From IMG/VR virus record IMGVR_UViG_3300042448_001704, positions 1 to 64,000 of that record: a stretch of DNA of 64,000 bases; one strand, 5' to 3'. This stretch comes from a virus. Shown here in pieces: positions 45,059 through 52,765 of this stretch (positions are counted from its first letter, which is position 1; each line of letters starts with the position of its first letter). The notes beneath the pieces were generated by a model. That model made no database searches. It was not told the origin of the DNA and saw only the letters and a list, made by a program, of their open reading frames with translations. Made by a program: the position numbers and the translations under genes.

Positions 45059-46159
45059 ATGAGTGATATCTCAACAATAGACACTTCCCTGTATGAATAC
45101 TATTATTTAGTTGATACTCAAGAAGATTTTAAGCTATATACAAGAACGCCTAATGGTGATACAGAATTTACTGATTATAATGTATTTTCTATAGATGAAA
45201 AATCAATATTAGCGTTTAAGAAAAATATTAAAAGGCCTTTAATAAATTATAGTTATTTTTTAAAAACAGAAGATAATGAATATGTTATAAATTCATTAGA
45301 CTATGAACAATATATAACACTTATTTCACAAAATAATTTTTATTCTAAAAGTCTTTATACAATAATGAATTTTGTTCCTGCTGAAAATCATAGAGCAGTA
45401 GTTCATAATTTAATTTTGCCATATGATACTAGATGCGATACATCAACTTTTTCTTTTATTCCGTATCAAATTTATGATGGAGTAAAGACCACGACTAACG
45501 ATCCAACAAGGTTAAATGTTTCAACAATTGAAACACATACACCACTCATGACATCTACTGGTATAAGTGCAATTTCATTAACAGTAGTATCAAATATAGA
45601 AACTTCTTTTCGTGATTGGCCAACGGTTACACGTAGTGCAAAAACAATTATGGGTGTAATGAAACTTCTAATTGAATGGGCTTCACTGTTAGATGCCCCT
45701 TTCAATAGTTCTGATGAACTCCCGCAAGATGCAAAAAATTTTATTGATTCTTTAAAAATACCACAAGCAGTTCTTGATGAGATATCAATAACACAAGAAG
45801 ATATGCCTCTTTATAGGTATTTAAAAGGCATACCCAATTCGCGTCATGGATTCATAGAACAAGAAGAATTATCGCCTCTTTTTGCTGAATGGCTTTACAA
45901 GCAAATGATGTTTAGAACCCTTAACTCAATGGCTTTAAATCATCCCGATACTCCAAATTTTCCAGAAGAAGTGCTTAACTTGGAAAAAGCAAAAATAGAA
46001 GCAATTATTTATGGTGCCTGCGTCCTGTATGGACTAGATTATGAAACAGCAACACCTGACCAAATTATCAGTTCCCTTCCTCTTGAATCCGAAATATATC
46101 AAGTAGAAACTATTAAAACCGTCAAGGATGCAATAAACAATCGCAACGCATACCTGTAG
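45059..46159 (+). CDS. Unknown protein of the duplicated module, large copy
   Basis: 366 residues. It aligns by eye with the 236-residue minus gene at 54237: TRCDTSTFSF against GRCDSLTYSM, LIEWASLLDAPFNS against MREWSFMVEEPFNS, EDMPLYRYLKG against PDMHLARYLKG, and a following segment ending in W[LF]K[EQ]KQ-like W..KQM. Its C-terminal 60 residues (EAIIYGACVLYGLDYETATPDQI) resemble the small partner protein, so it may be a fusion of both. No catalytic motif is visible. It immediately precedes the halogenase with a 5-nt gap. Confidence 0.75.
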   Translation: MSDISTIDTSLYEYYYLVDTQEDFKLYTRTPNGDTEFTDYNVFSIDEKSILAFKKNIKRPLINYSYFLKTEDNEYVINSLDYEQYITLISQNNFYSKSLYTIMNFVPAENHRAVVHNLILPYDTRCDTSTFSFIPYQIYDGVKTTTNDPTRLNVSTIETHTPLMTSTGISAISLTVVSNIETSFRDWPTVTRSAKTIMGVMKLLIEWASLLDAPFNSSDELPQDAKNFIDSLKIPQAVLDEISITQEDMPLYRYLKGIPNSRHGFIEQEELSPLFAEWLYKQMMFRTLNSMALNHPDTPNFPEEVLNLEKAKIEAIIYGACVLYGLDYETATPDQIISSLPLESEIYQVETIKTVKDAINNRNAYL

Positions 46160-46164
46160 GAAAA

Positions 46165-47670
46165 ATGAATAACAAAATATCTTTTGCAATAGTTGGTTCT
46201 GGCACAGCAGGATTAGTAGCCGCATTAATGCTAAGAAAAGCTTTTAGAGATGCAGACATAACCGTTATCTCATCTTCTCAAATTGGGATAGTTGGTGTTG
46301 GTGAAGGATCAACAGAGCATTGGAAAATGTTTATGGAATCTTGCGATATTCCAGTAGAGGAACTAATTGTAAATAGTTCAGCGACCCATAAAAATGGAAT
46401 ACGATTTGAAAACTGGACTAATCATACTCCCGACTATTTCCATAGCATTGGTGGAATAGATGAAATTTTTGCCAACGGACTTTATGCATCCTATATGGGT
46501 ATGATTGAAAATAAACAATTAATTACTAATCAGACATCAAGTGTTGGATTGGTAACTAACAAAATTGGACGCAACAATATACACAAAACAGTAAATCAAT
46601 TTCACTTTGATACATATCAACTTAACGACTATTTAATGGGTATATGTTTTAATAGAATGATTAAATTTGTTGAAGGAAATGTAGATTCGGTTAATCTAGA
46701 TTCTGAAAATGGAACAGTCAAATCAGTCAATGTGAATAACGGAACCATGGTTGATGCTGATTTTTGGTTTGACGCAAGTGGTTTTTCCCGCGTAATCATG
46801 AATTCCCTAGAGAATACTGAATGGGAATCTTTTTCTCCTTACCTATTGGCGGATTCTGCAATCGCATTCCCAACAGAGTCTGACCCAAATGGCCAGATAC
46901 GACCATACACACGCGCCCGTGCGGCATCTTCTGGTTGGATGTGGGAAATACCAACACAAGAGCGGCGGGGAAACGGTTATGTATTTTCGTCTGCGCACAT
47001 ATCTGTAGATAAAGCAATAGAAGAAGCTGAGAAGATTAGTGGATACAAGGTTAAAGACAATCCACGAACATTCAAATATGATGCTGGTTATCTAAAAAAT
47101 CAGTGGGTTAAGAATTGTGTTGCCGTTGGTCTTGCAGGTGCTTTTGTTGAGCCGCTAGAAGCGACAAGTATTGGTAGCACGATAATTTTAATGAAGTCTT
47201 TAATGCAAAGCCTTTCTTCATATACTAAAGAGTCTGAAAAAATGCAGACTGCATACAACAAGATGACTAAAGAAACAATGAGAAACATACTAACGATGAT
47301 AAGACTTCATTATGTTTCCGATAGAAGAGATACTCAATTTTGGATAGATCAATCAAACATGCCAATCAATGATGAATTGCAAGAGCTGATTGATTTATGG
47401 TCAGAGCGTCCACCATCTCGGTATGATTCATACAATCAACAACATCTAATGTTTCAAACCCCTCATCTGGCTCATGTAATGCAAGGACAAGGACTAATAC
47501 CTCCTGAACCTTCCTCAATCGCCCTAGACAGACTCAACATAAGAGATATTGTACGTGCGGAAATTGATAAAATCAGAAATTCACGACACGCACATGAACT
47601 TATTGACCATAGAGTAGGGTTAATGGAAATCAAACTTATTGACGAGGAGTACAGCAATGGAATTCAATAA
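46165..47670 (+). CDS. Flavin-dependent tryptophan-type halogenase
   Basis: 501 residues, usual length. FAD site GSGTAG at 11-16, then GVGEGS at 44-49. A Lys in THKNGIRFENW (Lys76) matches the position that forms the chloramine in PrnA/RebH. The halogenase signature WxWxIP is present as WMWEIP at 258-263. VGLAGAFVEPLEATSIG near residue 320 is the late FAD motif. It would use FADH2, O2 and halide to halogenate an aromatic or other substrate. A flavin reductase is not encoded nearby. A viral halogenase (VirX1, from a cyanophage) is known, so a phage location is not unprecedented. Its stop overlaps the next gene. Confidence 0.93.
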   Translation: MNNKISFAIVGSGTAGLVAALMLRKAFRDADITVISSSQIGIVGVGEGSTEHWKMFMESCDIPVEELIVNSSATHKNGIRFENWTNHTPDYFHSIGGIDEIFANGLYASYMGMIENKQLITNQTSSVGLVTNKIGRNNIHKTVNQFHFDTYQLNDYLMGICFNRMIKFVEGNVDSVNLDSENGTVKSVNVNNGTMVDADFWFDASGFSRVIMNSLENTEWESFSPYLLADSAIAFPTESDPNGQIRPYTRARAASSGWMWEIPTQERRGNGYVFSSAHISVDKAIEEAEKISGYKVKDNPRTFKYDAGYLKNQWVKNCVAVGLAGAFVEPLEATSIGSTIILMKSLMQSLSSYTKESEKMQTAYNKMTKETMRNILTMIRLHYVSDRRDTQFWIDQSNMPINDELQELIDLWSERPPSRYDSYNQQHLMFQTPHLAHVMQGQGLIPPEPSSIALDRLNIRDIVRAEIDKIRNSRHAHELIDHRVGLMEIKLIDEEYSNGIQ

Positions 47671-48421
47671 AAAAGTGAAACCTGGTCAAGTAAGAATAAC
47701 ACCAGAAGACAATCGCTTAATGACAATGCCCCCATATCTTAATGGTCCAACAAGCATGCCTAAATGGTACAGAGCATTAAGCAAGTCTCGTGGAATGAAG
47801 AAGTGCGCAGCAATAAACGACTATTTGTCTCTGGGGATGACAATGCCTCTTTGGAGCAATATCTTTTTTAGACCGTCTCCAGAAGGTAATTTTTGGGAAT
47901 CACGAATTGAAAATATGCAACCCCCTCTTCGCAACCTTCAAATTGATGGTTTCAATTATGAACAACATGGGCAATGTCCAATAACTGGAGTGCGCAAAAT
48001 TGAAAATGCACAAATTCCTAAAATAGTAACTCCTTGGAGAATAGAAACAGCACCAGGTTGGTCTTGTTTGTTTCTTCCAGTTCTATGGGAACCAAGCAAC
48101 GACTATGATGTTCTTCCAAGCATTGTGCATACTGATTTTTATCACACTGTAAACATTGTTTTAAATATAAAAACAAATACCGATTTTGTGATTCCATATG
48201 GAACATCGATGTATCACATTATTCCATTTAAAAGAACAAGTAATTTCAAAGAAATTAAATTTGAAGATGAATCACGTTTTAAGTATGTTGATGTTACTGG
48301 ATTTGGATCTGGATTCTTAATGCCAAGCACTGGAACAGCCGGACCATATAGGCGCGCCAGACACAAAATTGATTTAGGGTTAGAAAACAAAAAATCCAAA
48401 TGGTGGAATTTTAATAAATAA
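47657..48421 (+). CDS. Conserved phage/bacterial protein next to halogenase, DUF6065-like
   Basis: 254 residues from the ATG at 47657 after GAGGAG; it overlaps the halogenase stop by 14 nt. It has MPLWSNIFFRPSPEGN, the motif PWRIETAPGWSCLFLPVLWE and LPSIVHTDFYHTVNIVL, all of which I recall from the DUF6065 family of myovirus and bacterial proteins. The HTD triad with a later His could hint at a metal site, but no enzymatic function is established. Confidence 0.7.
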   Translation: MEFNKKVKPGQVRITPEDNRLMTMPPYLNGPTSMPKWYRALSKSRGMKKCAAINDYLSLGMTMPLWSNIFFRPSPEGNFWESRIENMQPPLRNLQIDGFNYEQHGQCPITGVRKIENAQIPKIVTPWRIETAPGWSCLFLPVLWEPSNDYDVLPSIVHTDFYHTVNIVLNIKTNTDFVIPYGTSMYHIIPFKRTSNFKEIKFEDESRFKYVDVTGFGSGFLMPSTGTAGPYRRARHKIDLGLENKKSKWWNFNK

Positions 48422-48441
48422 AACAAGGTATTGTCTTGTTT
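48421..48441 (+). other. Perfect 7-bp inverted repeat behind the DUF6065-like gene
   Basis: AAACAAG and CTTGTTT enclose a 7-nt loop directly after the stop codon. The downstream T-run is only three bases, so it may be a weak terminator or an operator for the following 2-oxoglutarate enzyme. Confidence 0.35.
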
Positions 48442-48467
48442 GCAATAAAGAAATATAGTTGTTTATT

Positions 48468-49049
48468 ATGAATGAAATTTTTCCATCAATCTGGGTCTAT
48501 AGCCAGATATTTCAAAATTCGCAGCTAGTAATTGATTCGCTAGAAAAAGCGATAGATGAAAATGTTTTACTTAATTGGGTTTATGCAAGTACTGGAAATC
48601 ATCAAACTGATGGAAGTGTGAAAAACCCTTACAGGAGCAATAAGACCATCTCTCTGCCAAACGATATTAATACTGCCGATGGTTCCGGAAATCTTGATTC
48701 ATTTATTTTTAATCAGGTAACAGAACTAACTAATGAATATTCGTCTCATTTTGGTTTAGGGGGAATGAAAGACGAAGGATATTCTGTTTTAAAATATGTT
48801 GATGGGGCGGAATATAAACAACATTTTGATTGTGGCGGGGATCACAAAGATCGAGTTGCTTCAATGGTTCTGTATTTGAATGATGATTACGAGGGTGGGG
48901 AACTTGAGTTTCCATTTTTTGGAATCAAATACAAGCCCTCTGTCGGTGATGTGATTTTTTTCCCTTCTTCCTATACTTTTGCCCATATTGCACATCCAGT
49001 TACGAGTGGAACAAAGTATGCTCTCGTAACATGGTTGGCCTATGAATAA
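48468..49049 (+). CDS. 2-oxoglutarate/Fe(II) dioxygenase, prolyl-4-hydroxylase type
   Basis: 193 residues from the ATG at 48468. The iron ligands appear as HFD (His119, Asp121) in EYKQHFDCGG and His173 in FAHIAHPVTSGTKYALVTW, with Lys182 for the 2-oxoglutarate. DDYEGGELEFP is the usual strand between them. Such enzymes hydroxylate Pro, Lys or other residues, or small molecules. It overlaps the second dioxygenase by 8 nt, so the two are co-expressed. Confidence 0.9.
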   Translation: MNEIFPSIWVYSQIFQNSQLVIDSLEKAIDENVLLNWVYASTGNHQTDGSVKNPYRSNKTISLPNDINTADGSGNLDSFIFNQVTELTNEYSSHFGLGGMKDEGYSVLKYVDGAEYKQHFDCGGDHKDRVASMVLYLNDDYEGGELEFPFFGIKYKPSVGDVIFFPSSYTFAHIAHPVTSGTKYALVTWLAYE

Positions 49050-49623
49050 TGTAGACACATTCCGCCAAAACAATTTTGTCTACCTTGGGAATATTATTTC
49101 ACAAGATCTTGTTTCTGCCATTTCTGGATACGCCCTCCTTCAGGAAACATACGCTTTTACTCCTGACACTGAACAGGTAATAAATGCCCACGCTGTGTAT
49201 TCAGACTTTTTAATGGAGTCACTATTGGTTCAGTACAAACCGATAGTTGAAGAAGCAACTGGTTTGTCCCTTCTGCCAACTTATTCTTTTTATAGGGTTT
49301 ACAGAAGAGGTCAAGAACTGGTTCCACATATTGATAGACCGGCTTGCGAAATATCAATGAGTGTCTGTTATGACTTTGACTATATGGGTAAAGATTACGA
49401 CTGGCCACTATATATGGAAGACGATCCGCTGGTTATGAAACCGGGCGATGCGGCTATTTACCGCGGTATGGACTTAAACCACTATCGGCCAATATTTAAT
49501 GTTCCTCAAAACTCATACCATATTCAGGCTTTTTATCATTATGTTGATGCAAACGGTCAATATGCCGAATATGCATATGATAAAAACAAAAACTCTCATC
49601 TGAAAGTAATAGAAACAAAATAA
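49042..49623 (+). CDS. Second 2-oxoglutarate/Fe(II) dioxygenase
   Basis: 193 residues. Iron ligands are His96 and Asp98 in PHIDRPACEISMS and His147 in MDLNHYRPIF; Arg149 may hold 2-oxoglutarate. KPGDAAIYRG before the distal His is a common strand. The family resembles dioxygenases of cyanophages and bacteria rather than the prolyl-hydroxylase neighbour. Substrate unknown. Confidence 0.85.
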   Translation: MNNVDTFRQNNFVYLGNIISQDLVSAISGYALLQETYAFTPDTEQVINAHAVYSDFLMESLLVQYKPIVEEATGLSLLPTYSFYRVYRRGQELVPHIDRPACEISMSVCYDFDYMGKDYDWPLYMEDDPLVMKPGDAAIYRGMDLNHYRPIFNVPQNSYHIQAFYHYVDANGQYAEYAYDKNKNSHLKVIETK

Positions 49624-49624
49624 T

Positions 49625-49915
49625 ATGTTTTTTAAGAAAATTATTTCCGCCATTAAGACCATGAGTTCCAAAGATTACTGGACACGGGTTAACACCGTTG
49701 AAGCGTGGGGTTTTTCTACCAAGATTGCCATTATTTTTCCTGGTCTACTGTTGGGGAAGCAATTTTGGTGGCTCTACATCTTTGCTATCGTTTCCAGCGT
49801 GGCTCTTATTTGGACTTCCACGAAGAAAACTCTTCCAACAATTATTTTGTTTAATGTCTTGTGGGTGATACTCGCAAGTTTGTCAATTATTAAACACTTT
49901 TGGTGGTTTGGCTAA
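49625..49915 (+). CDS. Small membrane protein of the halogenase island
   Basis: 96 residues. A basic amphipathic N-terminus (FFKKIISAIKTMSS) is followed by three hydrophobic segments (IAIIFPGLLLG, LYIFAIVSSVALIW, ILFNVLWVILASLSII). Begins 1 nt after the dioxygenase stop, so it belongs to that operon. Function unknown. Confidence 0.7.
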   Translation: MFFKKIISAIKTMSSKDYWTRVNTVEAWGFSTKIAIIFPGLLLGKQFWWLYIFAIVSSVALIWTSTKKTLPTIILFNVLWVILASLSIIKHFWWFG

Positions 49916-49948
49916 ATAATACCTTTCCATCAAAAGCCTTATAAATGC

Positions 49949-49954
49949 TAAAAT
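49949..49954 (+). promoter_or_regulatory. TAAAAT -10-like box before a start without ribosome site
   Basis: TAAAAT ends 5 nt before the thermonuclease ATG and no Shine-Dalgarno sequence is present. This spacing fits a leaderless transcript as used by actinobacteria. Confidence 0.45.
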
Positions 49955-49959
49955 AGGCC

Positions 49960-50367
49960 ATGGAACGATTCTGGTATGGGGCAACCCTTAATAAAGTAAT
50001 TGATGGGGACACCATCGAGTTAATGGTTGATCTTGGCTTTAATGTTCATCACAAAATCCGCGTTCGCCTATACGGTGTGAATACCCCAGAATCACGTACT
50101 AAAGATTTGGCCGAGAAGGCTATGGGGCTGAAAGCTAAACAATTTACTCAAGAATGGTTGACAAACCATAAGTGGGTATTTGTTAACACCATCCCAGACA
50201 AGAACGATAAATACGGCCGAGTCTTGGCTCGCATATTTTCTTCCGATGATATTAACAACCCGACTACTGCCTGCCTAAACATAGACATAATAGAATCTGG
50301 ACTAGCCAGAGAATACTATGGCGTTGGCGACAAAACTTGGGATGAATATAAAAAGGAAACAAAGTGA
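49960..50367 (+). CDS. Thermonuclease-like (SNase) protein
   Basis: 135 residues. KVIDGDTIELMVDLG and VRLYGVNTPESR are the SNase signature; GRVLARIF and SGLAREYY follow. It would cut DNA or RNA with calcium, probably inside the cell as there is no signal peptide. It may degrade host DNA or RNA. The start lacks a ribosome site (see the adjacent promoter). Confidence 0.9.
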   Translation: MERFWYGATLNKVIDGDTIELMVDLGFNVHHKIRVRLYGVNTPESRTKDLAEKAMGLKAKQFTQEWLTNHKWVFVNTIPDKNDKYGRVLARIFSSDDINNPTTACLNIDIIESGLAREYYGVGDKTWDEYKKETK

Positions 50368-50732
50368 TGTCAGAAGAAAAATCAATATTCAGTATGATGA
50401 TGGCAGGTATGCCAGTAAGAATCATGGACAGAACCGAAGCTTTCCAGCACCCTCTTGCTCCCGAAGAAAAAGAGCTGGCGGACGCCCTTGTTGGGATTGC
50501 CGAAAGATATGGCAAGTTCAATGAAGACAAAAAAGGAATCTGGGCAGGCTACGACGATGCTTCTAGTAATACTGTTGCAAGAATTGGTGTTAAGTGCGCA
50601 AACTGTGTTTTGTATATGGGTGATGGTCAATGCCGTATAATCCTTCAAACTGTTGAGCCTGAAGGAAAATGTAGATTTGCTGTTATTCCTGATGGTGTCG
50701 TGCAAGCGACAATGAATAACCAGATTATTTAA
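50367..50732 (+). CDS. Small protein with CxxC metal-binding motif
   Basis: 121 residues from the ATG at 50367, overlapping the previous stop by 1 nt. It has EKELADALVGIAERYGKF and KCANCVLYMGDGQC followed by EGKCRF, a four-Cys pattern suited to Zn or an Fe-S cluster, as in HiPIP-like tails of phage proteins. A similar pattern occurs two genes downstream. Unknown function. Confidence 0.7.
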   Translation: MSEEKSIFSMMMAGMPVRIMDRTEAFQHPLAPEEKELADALVGIAERYGKFNEDKKGIWAGYDDASSNTVARIGVKCANCVLYMGDGQCRIILQTVEPEGKCRFAVIPDGVVQATMNNQII

Positions 50733-50744
50733 TAAGGAAATAAA

Positions 50745-51515
50745 ATGACATTTTTTAATGAACTATTGGGGGAAATTAAAGGTTTTAGGTTTGAGCAAGA
50801 CCTCAAAGCTCTTGGCAAACCAATAAGACCTAGAGGTCCTGATATTCCGTTAGACGGTGATGGTGATGGTTTCGTTGTAGATCCAATTACTGGAGACGAC
50901 AATATTCCTTTTGTTCCCGATGTTGTTCCAAGGTCAATATCAATTAGAAAAAACCACAAGCCGGCACCAGCGATGGTTGATAAGTGGCAAAAAGACTTAG
51001 AAGACATGACACCTGTCTGGCGCGAAGATCCAATGAAAGCAGCTGATGGGTCATATTACGACTGGGAATGGGCTGATGAAACTGTCTACAAACTTAGTCA
51101 AAATCCAGATGGTTCTACACTTTCCAAATATGACTTAGAGGGTATAAAGGCTCACTACAAAAAAGAAATTGATGACCATAATCGCCGTGATCCAGAGAAT
51201 AAGAGCAAATCTGAATTGGCTGAATCGCAAGCAGCGCTTGATGAGGTTCAAAAAATGATTGACGATAAGCCTCAAACCGACAAACGAACTCCTGATCAAA
51301 AGTTAGATGCACTATTTTTTCAAACAAGAAAAGATAAAACTGGCCCTCCTGGAAAACAAGTCAGAACAAGAGAAAATGACCGTCAAATACAACAAGATGC
51401 TGACAATATAAAATTTCTTCAAGAGCAATTAAAGCGCTTTGAGAAAGACCCAGAAAAGACAAAGCTAATCAACGAATCAATATCTCACCTTCAAGAATTC
51501 AAGAAGAAGAAATAA
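50745..51515 (+). CDS. Protein with N-terminal GEIKGFRFE motif and EF-hand-like DGDGDG site
   Basis: 256 residues. The N-terminus (ELLGEIKGFRFEQD) is shared with the next two proteins. PLDGDGDGFVVDPITGDD near residue 36 resembles a calcium-binding EF-hand/dockerin-like loop. The rest is charged helix (ESQAALDEVQKMIDDK, FLQEQLKRFEKD). Tightly linked to the next gene by TAATG. Confidence 0.7.
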   Translation: MTFFNELLGEIKGFRFEQDLKALGKPIRPRGPDIPLDGDGDGFVVDPITGDDNIPFVPDVVPRSISIRKNHKPAPAMVDKWQKDLEDMTPVWREDPMKAADGSYYDWEWADETVYKLSQNPDGSTLSKYDLEGIKAHYKKEIDDHNRRDPENKSKSELAESQAALDEVQKMIDDKPQTDKRTPDQKLDALFFQTRKDKTGPPGKQVRTRENDRQIQQDADNIKFLQEQLKRFEKDPEKTKLINESISHLQEFKKKK

Positions 51516-51961
51516 TGACAACCTGGGAAGACTATACGGGATCAATTGTGGGGTTCAGATTTGAATCAAAAGCAGATAAAGAAAATTGTCCTCGCGCAAC
51601 TCAAGACATTGGTGTAAATATTAAGAATCGCCAAAAAGCGATAGAGACTGCCGACTACGGCCCTTTAAACCCCAAAGAAGCAAACGATGCTTTCTGGAAG
51701 AAAAAAGGTGATCGTTGGGACGTTTCTCCAGAAGAAGCGAAGAAGCAAAAGTGTGGCAACTGTATTCTCTTTGTTCGTTCTCCACGAATTCTTAAATGTA
51801 TTGAGGGTGCTCTCGGTAATGAGTCAGGTTCTACTTGGGACATCGTTGATGCTGGTCAAATAGGATACTGCGAAGCCTTTGACTTTAAGTGCCACTCAGA
51901 GCGCACTTGTGATGCTTGGGTTGTTGGAGGCCCAACTGTTACAGACGGTAAAGAAAAGTAA
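51515..51961 (+). CDS. CxxC protein with N-terminal DYTGSIVGFRFE motif
   Basis: 148 residues. The N-terminal WEDYTGSIVGFRFE is the shared motif. Then KCGNCILFVRS, KCIEGAL, and GYCEAFDFKCHSERTCDAW give about seven Cys for a metal site or Fe-S cluster. It resembles the 121-residue protein two genes upstream in its C-rich part. Function unknown. Confidence 0.7.
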   Translation: MTTWEDYTGSIVGFRFESKADKENCPRATQDIGVNIKNRQKAIETADYGPLNPKEANDAFWKKKGDRWDVSPEEAKKQKCGNCILFVRSPRILKCIEGALGNESGSTWDIVDAGQIGYCEAFDFKCHSERTCDAWVVGGPTVTDGKEK

Positions 51962-51968
51962 CTACATC

Positions 51969-52580
51969 ATGCTTTGGAAAGATTATAAAGGAAGCATCAA
52001 GTCTATAAGATTTGAAAATAGCGAAGATTCTTTTGCTCATAATGAAAAATCATTAAAAGAGTGGTTTAAGGAAAAATGGGTTGACTTATCTAGACCCAAA
52101 AAAGATGGTGGATTTGAGCCTTGCGGTAGGGACGACGCAGACAAGGGCAAATACCCTAAATGTGTTCCGGCTTCCAAAGCAAGCAAAATGACTGCTGAAG
52201 AAATCCGTTCTGCCGTATCTAGAAAAAGAAGAGCAGAATCAACTCAAGTCCGAGACGGTAATAAACCTATCAATGTCTCAACAGATAAAAAAGATGGTTC
52301 TGATATTGAAGAAAAATCAGCCATACCTACAGACGCTGTTTTGTATGCGCGGGTAAAAGCGGAAGCAAAAGCCAAATTTGATGTTTACCCTTCCGCTTAT
52401 GCCAATGCTTGGCTGGTTAGGGAGTACAAGAAAAGGGGTGGCGGTTATCGTTCTGAAAAGGCAGATAATGGCGAATATGAAGAGTTGCTTCAAGACCTCA
52501 CGGAAATTCAATTGTCTGATTTCTTTGATTGGGTTGACGAAAACGATAAGACTGCTAGGCTTCAAGTTCCTAACCCATAG
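51969..52580 (+). CDS. Conserved myovirus-type protein with KDYKGSIKSIRFE motif
   Basis: 203 residues from the ATG at 51969 (a longer frame from 51879 runs inside the previous gene). After the shared N-terminal motif come EWFKEKWVDLSRPKKDG, YPKCVPASKASKMTAEEI and a C-terminal ARVKAEAKAKFDVYPSAYAN with YKKRGGGYR. I recall these blocks from T4-like cyanophage genomes as conserved proteins of unknown function. It likely has a structural or DNA-packaging-associated role, but this is not established. Confidence 0.75.
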   Translation: MLWKDYKGSIKSIRFENSEDSFAHNEKSLKEWFKEKWVDLSRPKKDGGFEPCGRDDADKGKYPKCVPASKASKMTAEEIRSAVSRKRRAESTQVRDGNKPINVSTDKKDGSDIEEKSAIPTDAVLYARVKAEAKAKFDVYPSAYANAWLVREYKKRGGGYRSEKADNGEYEELLQDLTEIQLSDFFDWVDENDKTARLQVPNP

Positions 52581-52597
52581 TTTCGTTGAGGTATAAT

Positions 52598-52762
52598 ATG
52601 TCAGAACAACTTAATCCACAGTCAATTATTGATGAACTTATTAAAAGAGTAAATGCATTAACTCTTGAAAATGTCGTGCTCGCTGCGCAACTTCAAGATC
52701 ACCGCAACCATCATGCTTCCAGCCAAGCAATTGATAAGGATGATGTATTTTCGGAGGATTAA
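52598..52762 (+). CDS. Small protein of 54 residues
   Basis: The ATG at 52598 follows GTTGAGG by 7 nt. The protein has a helical start (SIIDELIKRVNALTLENVVL, a coiled coil) and an acidic end. The stop is 3 nt before the next start, whose GGAGG ribosome site lies inside it. Position and ribosome site support it. Confidence 0.65.
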   Translation: MSEQLNPQSIIDELIKRVNALTLENVVLAAQLQDHRNHHASSQAIDKDDVFSED

Positions 52763-52765
52763 CAT

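Noticed and set aside
49960-50367. Considered as an exported nuclease
   Set aside because: No signal peptide; the motif starts 13 residues from the N-terminus, so it acts inside the cell.
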